Positions 1-5,883 of a stretch of 5,883 bases of DNA are shown piece by piece; the stretch's first letter is position 1; each line of letters starts with the position of its first letter. Source of the DNA: Armatimonadota bacterium. Its GTDB lineage: Bacteria; Armatimonadota; Fimbriimonadia; Fimbriimonadales; Fimbriimonadaceae. The notes under the pieces are model-generated. The model had not been told where the DNA came from and made no database searches. It saw only the letters and a program-made list of their open reading frames with translations. The translations under genes and the position numbers were made by a program. The stretch lies in contig DPBN01000359.1 of NCBI GenBank assembly GCA_003516955.1, forward strand, positions 1 to 5,883, read 5' to 3'.

Positions 1-1347
1 GCGCGCTTGATCGTGCGCGAGCTGCGGCGCGAGGGCTTCTATGTGGAGTACCTCCAGACGACGCGGCCCGAGGAGATCCGCAGCGCCCTCCAACTCGGCG
101 AGTGGGACCTCGTCACCTCCGACCACCAGATGCCCGGCTTCGACGCGCCGTCGGCGCTTCGGCTGGTGAGGGAGGTCCGGCCCGACATCCCGCTCATCAT
201 CCTGTCTGGCCAGATCGAGCTGCAGACCGCCGTGGACCTGATGAAGCAGGGCGCGGACGACTACGTCCAAAAGGACCAGCTCGCCATGCTCGGTCCGAGC
301 GTCCGCGCGGCGTTGGAGCACGCCCAGAGGAGGCGGGAGCTGGAGCAGGCGGCCGCGATCCTCCGCGCGAACGAGAGGAGATTCCGGAGCTACTTCGAGC
401 TGCCCTTGATCGGGCTGGCAACGACGGATCTCGACGGCACGATCGTCGACGCCAACGACAAGCTTGCGGACCTGGCCGGGGTTCCACGTTCCACCCTGAT
501 CCGCCAGCCGTGGATGGGGCTGTTCCAACCGAGCGACGCCGCGCTCCTCCAGTCCCTCACGCGGGAGTGCCTGCAGCGAGAGCGGGACGGCTTCGTGGCA
601 CCGGCCGCAATCGTCCGTCGCGAGGGCCAGCGGGTAAGGACGCTGGTCTCCGCCCGACCGATCCAAGCTCGGGCCGACGAGCCGATCACCGGGTTCCTTT
701 GGGCCGTCGTGGACGCTTCGGCCGAGTCGGAGGCGCTGAGGCGGCTGACCGACACCAGCTCGGTGCTGGCGATGCTGTCGGAGATCGGAGCCTTCGCGAT
801 CGCCGTCGAGGACCCCCTCACGGGCGAGCGGCTCTACGAGCACACCCCGCATGGACTCGAGGTCTGCGCCATCGGACCGCAGGGCTTCCCCGAGGAGCGG
901 GTGCACGCCGATCACGTCGGACGCTACCGTGCGGAGTTCGCGCAGGAGGGATCGGAGAGAGCCAGCATCGTGTTTCCCGCTCTTGCGCCAGACGGATCGT
1001 GGGCTCCGGTCGTCCTCACTCGCACCCTCTATCGGTCGTCCGAGCGGTCCCAGCCGCTGCTCGTCACCCTGTGCCATCGGGCGGATGCGCAGCACGGCGC
1101 GCTGTTCTCGGTGGACGCCGTCCCTCTTCCCGCAGCCTTGGTCGATGCGGGTGGCCGGGTGCTTTTCGCCAACTCGCTCGCCAACGATTGGGAGCGGGGC
1201 AACGTGACTCCGGAGCCGAGATCGCTCTCCGGCTGGCCTGCCGAGGCCCGTTTGGTCCGGACGGACGGTCGCGAGACGCCGGTTCGGTTGAACAAGCTGT
1301 CTTCCGCCGCCGGCGAGGGTCGGCTCTTCCTGGCCGTGGCCGTCTAG
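1..1347 (+). CDS. Response regulator with receiver and three PAS-like domains (5' partial)
   Basis: A signal-transduction protein whose 5' end lies outside the window: the frame is open to base 1, and the usual first beta-strand and acidic pair of the receiver are missing. Counting the Leu codon at base 7 as residue 1, the receiver spans about 1-105. It has the phospho-acceptor Asp39 in SDHQMPGF, the switch Ser67 in IILSGQ and the conserved Lys89 in YVQKDQ. A charged helical linker (about 105-125) leads to a clear PAS domain (about 126-240, with [10 protein letters not shown]). A second, weaker PAS/PAC-like unit follows (about 250-360, with [16 protein letters not shown]), then a short PAS-like C-terminus (about 367-446, with [16 protein letters not shown]). 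No HisKA/HATPase, GGDEF, EAL or DNA-binding domain is visible before the TAG stop. It probably passes a signal by phosphorylation-dependent protein contacts; partner and stimulus are unknown. The 3' end overlaps the convergent msrB stop. Confidence 0.88.
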   Translation, partial: ARLIVRELRREGFYVEYLQTTRPEEIRSALQLGEWDLVTSDHQMPGFDAPSALRLVREVRPDIPLIILSGQIELQTAVDLMKQGADDYVQKDQLAMLGPSVRAALEHAQRRRELEQAAAILRANERRFRSYFELPLIGLATTDLDGTIVDANDKLADLAGVPRSTLIRQPWMGLFQPSDAALLQSLTRECLQRERDGFVAPAAIVRREGQRVRTLVSARPIQARADEPITGFLWAVVDASAESEALRRLTDTSSVLAMLSEIGAFAIAVEDPLTGERLYEHTPHGLEVCAIGPQGFPEERVHADHVGRYRAEFAQEGSERASIVFPALAPDGSWAPVVLTRTLYRSSERSQPLLVTLCHRADAQHGALFSVDAVPLPAALVDAGGRVLFANSLANDWERGNVTPEPRSLSGWPAEARLVRTDGRETPVRLNKLSSAAGEGRLFLAVAV

Positions 1348-1838
1348 CGGCTCCCGGGGATCGGGCGGAACTCCATCGCAGCCGAGTTGATGCAGTACCG
1401 CTTGCCGGTCGGCGGTGGGCCATCGTCGAACACGTGGCCGAGGTGCCCCTTGCAGCGGCTGCACACGACTTCGGTGCGGATCATCCCGTAGGAGCGGTCC
1501 TCCCGGTACTCGATCGCGCCCGGCTCGGCGGCCTCATAGAAGCTCGGCCAGCCGCAGCCGCTGTCGAACTTCGTCGTCGAGCGGAACAACAGCTGCCCGC
1601 AGCCGGCGCAGTGGTAGTCGCCCTTCCCCTTGAAGTCCCAATACTTGCCCGAGTAGGGGCGCTCCGTGGCCTTCTCCCGAAGGACCGCGTATTGCTCGGG
1701 GGTGAGCTTGGCCCGCCAGTTCTCTTCCGTCATCGCTCGAGGCTCCTCGGGAGCTTGCCGGATCGGCCTGCCGCCCAGCGCCCCGGAGGACGCCAGCGAG
1801 GCCAAGACCGAGGCCGATATCAGCCAAGTCCACATCAT
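1344..1838 (-). CDS. msrB: Peptide-methionine (R)-S-oxide reductase MsrB
   Basis: Repairs oxidised proteins by reducing methionine-R-sulfoxide, normally using thioredoxin. The whole family core is present. Counted from the internal Met at base 1733, two CxxC zinc pairs are visible (Cys42/45 in CAGCG, Cys91/94 in CSRC), along with GCGWPSF carrying Cys60 (the usual resolving position), GHLGHVF, and the catalytic Cys114 in RYCIN. From that Met the protein is 129 aa, the normal length of a cytosolic MsrB, and GAGGAG lies 9 nt upstream. I annotate the longer form starting at the ATG-ATG pair (1838/1835). It adds about 35 residues beginning with a hydrophobic run ([18 protein letters not shown]) that looks like a signal peptide or membrane anchor, with codon use like the rest of the gene. 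The start is therefore uncertain, while the enzyme call is firm. The gene converges on the response regulator and shares the CTAG at its end. Confidence 0.95.
   Translation of the reverse strand: MMWTWLISASVLASLASSGALGGRPIRQAPEEPRAMTEENWRAKLTPEQYAVLREKATERPYSGKYWDFKGKGDYHCAGCGQLLFRSTTKFDSGCGWPSFYEAAEPGAIEYREDRSYGMIRTEVVCSRCKGHLGHVFDDGPPPTGKRYCINSAAMEFRPIPGSR
1743..1748 (-). promoter_or_regulatory. Shine-Dalgarno-like GAGGAG before internal msrB start
   Basis: On the minus strand GAGGAG lies 9 nt before the ATG at 1733, the start that would give a standard-length cytosolic MsrB. It is a much better ribosome site than anything in front of the longer start at 1838/1835, where only AGG directly abuts the ATG pair. 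It therefore argues for at least some initiation at 1733. Confidence 0.5.
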
Positions 1839-1938
1839 CCTACAGTTGCATACCGCTTGCCGGGGATGGGAGTGCCGCGCTCTGGGCCCATCGGCCAGGG
1901 GACGGCCTTCGAATCCATGGGGTATCCTGCCATCCGAT
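1839..1938. promoter_or_regulatory. Divergent intergenic region, msrB / sialidase-like gene
   Basis: If msrB starts at 1838, these 100 bp must hold the promoters of both divergent genes (205 bp if it starts at 1733). I cannot define good -35/-10 pairs by eye. A TATCCT at 1923-1928 resembles a -10 element and would place a plus-strand transcript start only a few bases before the sialidase ATG at 1939, but no convincing -35 lies 16-18 bp before it. No clear operator or inverted repeat was seen. Confidence 0.35.
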
Positions 1939-3036
1939 ATGTTTCCTTTTCTGCTGAGCGCGCTCCACAGCGATCCGAACGAGATTCCTCTCCTCGACCT
2001 GGACCGAGACGCGCACCGCCAGATCGTGGTGGACCGGCAACCGGGCCAATACCTGGGACACGTCTCCACGGTGCTGCTGGAGGACGGTCGGACCATCCTG
2101 GCCGCCTACCCGATGGGCCACGGGCGCGGCCCGATCGTCCTCAAAAGGAGCCGCGACGGAGGCAAGACCTGGTCCTTCCGGCTCCCCGTTCCCGAGAACT
2201 GGAAGACCTCGCTGGAAACGCCCACCATCCACCGGACGATCGACCCGACGACCGGACGCAAGCGGCTCATCCTCTGGTCCGGCCTGTACCCCGCGCGGCT
2301 GGCCCACAGCGAAGACGACGGTCGAACCTGGACGCCGCTCGCACCCGTCGGGGACTGGGGCGGCATCGTCGTGATGGGCTCCGTGGAGCGTCTGAAGGAC
2401 GGACGGTACGCGGCGTGGTTCCACGACGACGGCCGGTTCTTCCGCAACGAGGGCCGCGCCACCGGGGTCTTCACGCTTTACCAGACGGAATCGGCCGACG
2501 GGGGCCTGACTTGGACCGAACCCCGCGCCATCTGGTCCGGATCGGACATCCACCTGTGCGAGCCCGGCGCGGTGCGCTCGCCTGACGGCAGGCAGATCGC
2601 GCTCCTTCTGCGCGAGAACTCCCGGCGCCAGAACAGCCACGTGATGTTCAGCGACGACGAGGCCAAGACATGGTCCGAGCCGAGGCAGCTGCCCAAAACC
2701 CTGACCGGCGACCGGCACACGGCCCGCTACGCGAAGGACGGCCGCCTCGTCGTCACCTTCCGCGACATGGCCGAGGGCCCGACCAAGGGCGACTGGATGC
2801 TGTGGGTCGGACGCTACGGCGACCTTGCGCAAGGAAGGCCCGGCCAGTACCGCGTGCGCCTGAAGGACAACCGCAACAGCTGGGATTGCGGCTACCCGGG
2901 CCTCGAGGTGCTGCCAGACGGCACCCTCGTGGCGGTGACGTACGGGCACTGGGACGATGGCGAAGAGCCGTACATCCTGTGCCTCCGCCTGCGCCTCGAG
3001 GAGACCGACAGGATGCTGAGACCCGCCGGCCGCTAG
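1939..3036 (+). CDS. Sialidase-like BNR/Asp-box repeat protein
   Basis: A predicted six-bladed beta-propeller of the sialidase superfamily, 365 aa from the ATG at 1939. Asp boxes (S-x-D-x-G-x-T-W) occur at residues 71-78 (SRDGGKTW), 124-131 (SEDDGRTW) and 185-192 (SADGGLTW). A degenerate fourth lies at 238-245 (SDDEAKTW), with Ala in the Gly position. Other conserved-looking blocks are [15 protein letters not shown] (36-50), [10 protein letters not shown] (111-120), LLLRENSRR (222-230), GDRHTARYA (257-265) and [11 protein letters not shown] (319-329). These could supply the Arg and Tyr/Glu residues of a sialidase active site, but the assignment is inferred. It matches the general pattern of proteins annotated exo-alpha-sialidase in Planctomycetota and Verrucomicrobiota, where true substrates are mostly unknown. 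The start was chosen because propeller-like sequence begins soon after it and no closer in-frame start exists. There is no Shine-Dalgarno and no convincing signal peptide. Confidence 0.85.
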   Translation: MFPFLLSALHSDPNEIPLLDLDRDAHRQIVVDRQPGQYLGHVSTVLLEDGRTILAAYPMGHGRGPIVLKRSRDGGKTWSFRLPVPENWKTSLETPTIHRTIDPTTGRKRLILWSGLYPARLAHSEDDGRTWTPLAPVGDWGGIVVMGSVERLKDGRYAAWFHDDGRFFRNEGRATGVFTLYQTESADGGLTWTEPRAIWSGSDIHLCEPGAVRSPDGRQIALLLRENSRRQNSHVMFSDDEAKTWSEPRQLPKTLTGDRHTARYAKDGRLVVTFRDMAEGPTKGDWMLWVGRYGDLAQGRPGQYRVRLKDNRNSWDCGYPGLEVLPDGTLVAVTYGHWDDGEEPYILCLRLRLEETDRMLRPAGR

Positions 3037-4985
3037 CGCCGGACCAGCTCGTAGTAGAACGTCGGCGAGTCCTCGGAAATCCGCACCTCGAACTCCAGGC
3101 GGCCACCCGTGACGCGCACGGGCACCTTGGCCTGCCGACGGCCCGCCATATCCAAGCGGTAGACCTCGAGCTTCTGCGGCTCACGAACCGCCAGCCGAAC
3201 GAGGGCCGAGCCCCTGCGGGCCAAGTGAGGAACCCTGCCCCACGCCTCGAGAACCAGCCTGTCGGCGGCCCGGTAGCGCATCTCGGTGTTCTGCACGTCC
3301 GTGGCATAGACCAGCAGCGCACGGTCCGTCTCGGCCAGAGGCTTGCCGGTCAGCGACGAGGCCCACAGGGCTGCGAACGCCTCCCGCAGCTCCGCCTCCA
3401 GAGGCCCGGCCGACAGCCGGTTGCCCTGCGGGCCAACCACCCCGCACGTCTGGGGCGACGCGACGGTCAGGGTGCCCTTGGCCCGATCGACCGACACGGG
3501 TGCCGGCGTTCCGCTGGGCGGCACGTCGCCCTCCAGGCCGGAGTCCGCCGAGGTGGAGTATCGCCGGGTAAACACCTGCTCCACGACAGGCGAAGCATAG
3601 ACCCAGTGCGCGTGCTCGACTGGGTTTAGCCGGACCACCGCCTCCGCCGGCGCAGGCGGAAGGTGCCTCTTCAGGAACAGCGCCACCAAAGCCCTCTCGC
3701 TCGCCTGTTGCAGCGGGTCGGCCTGCACGTCGAAGTAGTTGATCGGCTGGGGCCTGCGCACGTTCTCGGCGTTGTGCGACCACGCGAAGCGCCAGACGCC
3801 GTCCCAAGCCTGCCGGGCTGCGATCGCCCCGCCGAGCAGGCCCCCCTCGATCCGATGGGCGTTCGGCGCCGTGAAGTTCAGCTCCGTGCAGACGAACGGC
3901 TTGCCGGCGTACCGGCTGAGGCCCATGGTCCGCAGTCCCCCGCCCTCCTCCGGGATCGCGCTTCGGCCGACCTGCCAGCCCTGCGAGGGCAGACCCCAGC
4001 TGTCGCCCAGAAACCGCGGGTGGTCCCAGTAGAAGTGGTCGTCCACAAAGTCCAGCTGGCGGCGGTTCAACAGAAGGGCCTGTTGGTTGTACCAGCCGTT
4101 GTTGTCGGTCAGCAGCGCCTTCACGCCGATGGACCGCAGCCGGTCGCGCATCCAGCGGTATGCCTCCACGTGCTTGCGAGCCGCCCAGAGGGCTCCCTCC
4201 TGCGAGCCCCACTGCCACTCGCCGGAGTGGCCGTCGGCCCGGTACGCCTCGTCGAACAGCCGCTTGGCCTCCGGCGAGAGGCTCCGCGCCGCGCTGCCGA
4301 AGTTGTTCTCGTTGACGACGCAGATCCAGGCGATCGTGGGGTCGTCCTTCCACGCCAAGCCGGTGTAGGGGTTTTTGTGCTTCAGCAGGTTGCTGGCGAA
4401 CCGGAACCAGTTCTCCCTGGCCTTCTCCGAGACGAGCAACAACGCCTTGTACTCGTCCATCGGCGTCTCGCCGCTCAGCACCTCGCCGGGGCGGATCCGG
4501 CGGATCGTGTACAGGTCGATGGCGACGTACAGCCCCTGGCGCTTGAGCTGGCTGACGAGGTAGTCCAGACGGTCGAGCTTCTCCGGCGAGATCTTGGTGC
4601 TGTCCTTGGGGTCGACGTCGTTCGTGAGCTCGCCGTCGTAGTGGTGCAACCGGACCGTGTTGTAGCCCATGGCGGCCAGCCGGCGGGCCAGTCTCTGCGC
4701 CTCCGTCTTCTCCAGGAACATGGCGGAGAAGCACAGGTTCGCGCCGTAGAACCGCTCCTCGCGGTCCGGGGTCTTCTCGAACGCGAACTTGCCCTGGCTG
4801 TTAACGGTCAGCCAGCCCCTGGCTCCGCAGGGCTCCGGTCGCCGGGGCGCCCAATCCAGCGCCGAACCGCGGGCAACGTCCAGCGGCATGGGCAGGGGCA
4901 CCCAGTCCCCGCCGGCCTTCAGCACGAAGCCCTGGTCGCTTGCCTGCACCGTGGCGAAGAGCCCGAGAGCGAGAAGAGACACCAT
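3033..4985 (-). CDS. Exported clan GH-A (GH5-like) glycoside hydrolase
   Basis: A retaining glycoside hydrolase of 650 aa. The N-terminus (MVSLLALGLFATVQAS) is a short signal peptide, so the protein is probably secreted or periplasmic. A lead-in region includes FYGANLCFSAMF (79-90), then a TIM barrel with LAAMGYNTVRLHHYDG (103-118). The likely acid/base is Glu226 in VVNEN, an NE pair typical of clan GH-A. His317/Tyr319 in DDHFYWDHP lie before the likely nucleophile Glu368 in VCTELNF. Residues from about 450 onward form a beta-rich C-terminal region with no recognised carbohydrate-binding module. The family is probably GH5-like or an unclassified GH-A relative, and substrate cannot be read from sequence. 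AGGGAG lies 4 nt before the ATG, a good ribosome site. The SGNH esterase gene ends 43 bp upstream on the same strand, so the two are probably co-transcribed. The stop shares CTAG with the sialidase-like gene. Confidence 0.88.
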   Translation of the reverse strand: MVSLLALGLFATVQASDQGFVLKAGGDWVPLPMPLDVARGSALDWAPRRPEPCGARGWLTVNSQGKFAFEKTPDREERFYGANLCFSAMFLEKTEAQRLARRLAAMGYNTVRLHHYDGELTNDVDPKDSTKISPEKLDRLDYLVSQLKRQGLYVAIDLYTIRRIRPGEVLSGETPMDEYKALLLVSEKARENWFRFASNLLKHKNPYTGLAWKDDPTIAWICVVNENNFGSAARSLSPEAKRLFDEAYRADGHSGEWQWGSQEGALWAARKHVEAYRWMRDRLRSIGVKALLTDNNGWYNQQALLLNRRQLDFVDDHFYWDHPRFLGDSWGLPSQGWQVGRSAIPEEGGGLRTMGLSRYAGKPFVCTELNFTAPNAHRIEGGLLGGAIAARQAWDGVWRFAWSHNAENVRRPQPINYFDVQADPLQQASERALVALFLKRHLPPAPAEAVVRLNPVEHAHWVYASPVVEQVFTRRYSTSADSGLEGDVPPSGTPAPVSVDRAKGTLTVASPQTCGVVGPQGNRLSAGPLEAELREAFAALWASSLTGKPLAETDRALLVYATDVQNTEMRYRAADRLVLEAWGRVPHLARRGSALVRLAVREPQKLEVYRLDMAGRRQAKVPVRVTGGRLEFEVRISEDSPTFYYELVRR

Positions 4986-4999
4986 GCCTCTCCCTTCGC

Positions 5000-5014
5000 C
5001 GCGGCGACGCCGCG
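5000..5014 (-). other. GC-rich hairpin between SGNH and GH-A genes
   Basis: CGCGG-CGACG-CCGCG forms a 5-bp all-GC stem with a 5-nt loop; the loop ends can pair too, giving a 7-bp perfect inverted repeat around one base. It lies in the 43-bp intercistronic spacer, a few bases before the ribosome site of the GH-A gene. No T-run follows on the minus strand, so it is not a standard intrinsic terminator. It could stabilise or process the mRNA or tune translation of the downstream gene. The role is inferred only from position. Confidence 0.4.
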
Positions 5015-5028
5015 TTCCTGCCGGAGGT

Positions 5029-5655
5029 CTAGATCGCGCCCACGGCCTTCAGCCAAGCCTGGGCGATCAGCGCGTGGCCGGCCGGGGAGGGATGCACGCC
5101 GTCCGCCGCCCAGAAGGCCGGGTCCCGGACCGCCGCGACCGACGCGAACAGACCGTCCAGCGGCACCAGAGTGGCACCAAACTCCCTGGCCAGACAGCGG
5201 ACGGCGTCGATCTTCGGGTCCAGGTCCTCCCGCCAGGCGCACCGGTCGTCCGGATAAGGCAGAACGAACGGCTCCATCAGCACGATGTTCGGGATGTTCG
5301 CGTCGACGGCCCGCTGCAGGATCCGACGGTACGCGGTCTCGAATTCCGCCCGGGAGGTCGGTGAGTTGGAGTCGTAGCGGCGCCAGGTGTCGTTGATGCC
5401 GATCAGCACCGTCAGCCAGTCGGGCCGCAGCTCGATGGTGTCCCGCTCCCAGCGCGCCTCCAAGTCTCGGACGCGGTCTCCGCTGACGCCCTTGTTGAGG
5501 AAGCGGATCTCGCGGTCGGGATACAGGGCTCCGACCCATCCGGCCGCCATCATCGCATAGCCCGAGCCGAGGCTGGCGGGGTCGTGGCGGTCCCGCCCGC
5601 AGTCGGTGATGCTGTCGCCTTGGAAGAGAACGGTCTGTCCGGATTCGATTCTCAT
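5029..5655 (-). CDS. SGNH/GDSL-type esterase
   Basis: A serine hydrolase of the SGNH superfamily, 208 aa, a normal length. All four blocks are visible: nucleophile Ser15 in FQGDSITDCGR (block I), the oxyanion Gly region NKGVSGD (54-60, block II), Asn88 in IGINDTW (block III), and Asp185/His188 in DGVHPSPAGH (block V). The family removes acyl groups, often acetyl esters, from carbohydrates and other substrates; deacetylation of a polysaccharide or oligosaccharide is a reasonable inference given the glycoside hydrolase 43 bp downstream. The start at 5655 is supported because the conserved N-terminus (MRIESGQTVLFQGDS) begins there. AAGG sits 2 nt before the ATG and AGGAG 14 nt before it, so the ribosome site is not ideal. 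A longer reading from a GTG at 5730 adds 25 residues of no domain character. There is no signal peptide, so it is probably cytoplasmic, unlike its exported partner. Confidence 0.93.
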   Translation of the reverse strand: MRIESGQTVLFQGDSITDCGRDRHDPASLGSGYAMMAAGWVGALYPDREIRFLNKGVSGDRVRDLEARWERDTIELRPDWLTVLIGINDTWRRYDSNSPTSRAEFETAYRRILQRAVDANIPNIVLMEPFVLPYPDDRCAWREDLDPKIDAVRCLAREFGATLVPLDGLFASVAAVRDPAFWAADGVHPSPAGHALIAQAWLKAVGAI

Positions 5656-5742
5656 GGCCTTGTTCGTCGCTCCTGAATGGATAGAGTTCGCTCTCGGCGC
5701 GAAGGCTCCTTCCTCTGGGCGGTCCGGCACGGCGAAGGCCCA

Positions 5743-5758
5743 TTAACGCCGGCTTAAC
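5743..5758 (+). repeat. TTAAC direct repeat with 11-bp period
   Basis: TTAAC at 5743-5747 and again at 5754-5758, separated by GCCGGC, so the copies are one helical turn apart on the same DNA face. The second copy continues as TTAACA. Such an arrangement is typical of sites bound by a dimer of OmpR/PhoB-type response regulators. It lies 32 nt before the prepilin start and about 88 bp before the SGNH start, so it could control either. Only one pair is present, so chance is possible. Confidence 0.3.
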
Positions 5759-5780
5759 AATGGGGAGCGACAATGGTCGC

Positions 5781-5785
5781 GGAGG
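5781..5785 (+). promoter_or_regulatory. Shine-Dalgarno GGAGG of the prepilin gene
   Basis: GGAGG sits 5 nt before the ATG at 5791, an ideal spacing. It decides the start against the in-frame ATG at 5773, which would add only six residues (MVAEET) before the normal short basic prepilin leader. Confidence 0.75.
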
Positions 5786-5790
5786 AAACC

Positions 5791-5883
5791 ATGCGACGCT
5801 CCGCCTTCACGCTCATCGAACTCTTGGTGGTGATCGCCATCATCGCCATCCTAGCCGCGATTCTGTTCCCGGTCTTCGCCCAG
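5791..5883 (+). CDS. Type IV pilin-like/type II secretion prepilin (3' partial)
   Basis: The first 31 codons of a prepilin-like protein that runs off the window. A short basic leader (MRRSA) precedes the conserved hydrophobic helix FTLIELLVVIAIIAIL, with the invariant Glu at mature position 5 and Phe at mature position 1. Prepilin peptidase would cut before Phe and methylate it. The residue before the cut is Ala instead of the commoner Gly, which is tolerated in many such proteins. The following FPVFAQ is characteristic of the very numerous DUF1559-like and related prepilins of Armatimonadota and Planctomycetota. Such proteins sit in the inner membrane and may assemble into pilus- or pseudopilus-like fibres; the role of individual members is mostly unknown. 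The GGAGG ribosome site is excellent. Confidence 0.93.
   Translation, partial: MRRSAFTLIELLVVIAIIAILAAILFPVFAQ

Larger units (their letters stand above)
5656..5790. promoter_or_regulatory. Divergent spacer, SGNH operon / prepilin gene
   Basis: A 135-bp non-coding spacer between divergent starts, expected to contain promoters for both sides. Its right part (5741-5774) is noticeably A+T-richer than the surroundings and holds a TTAAC direct repeat plus a -10-like GACAAT at 5769-5774. I could not place a -35/-10 pair with correct spacing on either strand. Confidence 0.45.

Noticed and set aside
1666..1938. Extension of the sialidase-like gene upstream to base 1666
   Set aside because: The extra 91 residues lie antisense to msrB coding sequence and do not resemble the family N-terminus.
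1839..2096. Extension of msrB upstream to base 2096
   Set aside because: It would overlap the N-terminal coding region of the divergent sialidase-like gene and adds Ser/Arg-rich sequence with no domain before the ATG pair at 1838.
102..2585. An 827-codon plus-strand open frame running across the regulator, msrB and the sialidase-like gene
   Set aside because: It is a shadow frame created by high G+C. The translation is low-complexity Arg/Gly/Pro/Ala-rich with no domain, and it crosses three well-supported genes on both strands.
1840..2949. A 369-codon minus-strand open frame opposite the sialidase-like gene
   Set aside because: It lies entirely antisense to a gene with clear Asp boxes and shows no domain, signal peptide or ribosome site.
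3026..3042. Possible intrinsic bidirectional terminator at the sialidase/GH-A junction
   Set aside because: The stem is only 5 bp and no T-run follows on either strand, so it does not meet the terminator pattern; kept only as part of the CTAG observation.
3181..4734. A 517-codon minus-strand frame within the GH-A gene
   Set aside because: It is an out-of-frame reading of the same strand; only the 650-residue frame shows the NE and TEL catalytic motifs and a signal peptide.
3663..5396. A 577-codon plus-strand open frame opposite the GH-A and SGNH genes
   Set aside because: The minus-strand genes carry complete catalytic motifs, while this frame has no recognisable domain and a Val/Arg/Leu/Gln-biased composition typical of an antisense shadow.
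1..5883. CRISPR arrays, tRNA or rRNA genes, insertion sequences, phage or defence genes
   Set aside because: No regularly spaced repeats, RNA gene cores, transposase motifs, terminal inverted repeats or defence-type domains were seen on either strand.

Overview
The window is GC-rich bacterial chromosomal DNA (about two thirds G+C by eye) with dense coding and almost no spare sequence. The best clue to the host is the gene running off the right edge. It begins as a type II secretion/pilin-like prepilin with the core FTLIELLVVIAIIAIL followed by FPVFAQ, a start typical of the large prepilin families of Armatimonadota (and similar ones in Planctomycetota). The sialidase-like, GH-A and SGNH genes also resemble families common in Armatimonadota, Planctomycetota and Verrucomicrobiota. 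I favour Armatimonadota (Fimbriimonadia-like), but this is inference from protein style, not a database match.

Layout: (1) bases 1-1347, plus strand, the 3' part of a response regulator with a receiver domain and three PAS-like domains and no recognisable output domain. (2) 1344-1838, minus, methionine-R-sulfoxide reductase MsrB, with either a secreted or a cytosolic start. (3) 1939-3036, plus, a sialidase-like BNR/Asp-box protein. (4) 3033-4985, minus, an exported clan GH-A (GH5-like) glycoside hydrolase with a C-terminal beta-rich region. (5) 5029-5655, minus, an SGNH/GDSL esterase 43 bp upstream of gene 4, probably in one operon with it. (6) 5791-5883, plus, the 5' end of the prepilin gene, divergent from gene 5.

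How they may work together: the SGNH esterase and the GH-A hydrolase look like a small polysaccharide-processing operon (deacylation plus glycosidic cleavage). The sialidase-like protein next door could act on a related glycan, although it is transcribed towards them. The regulator and MsrB have no visible functional tie to the carbohydrate genes.

The most striking non-gene structure is at the gene ends. Both convergent pairs share a palindromic CTAG that is read as a TAG stop from each strand, and all five complete 3' ends use C-TAG. Also notable are a TTAAC direct repeat with an 11-bp period in the SGNH/prepilin divergent spacer and a compact GC hairpin between the two operon genes. I see no CRISPR, tRNA, rRNA, insertion sequence, defence system or clearly new biological system. 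The content is ordinary for an environmental heterotroph.
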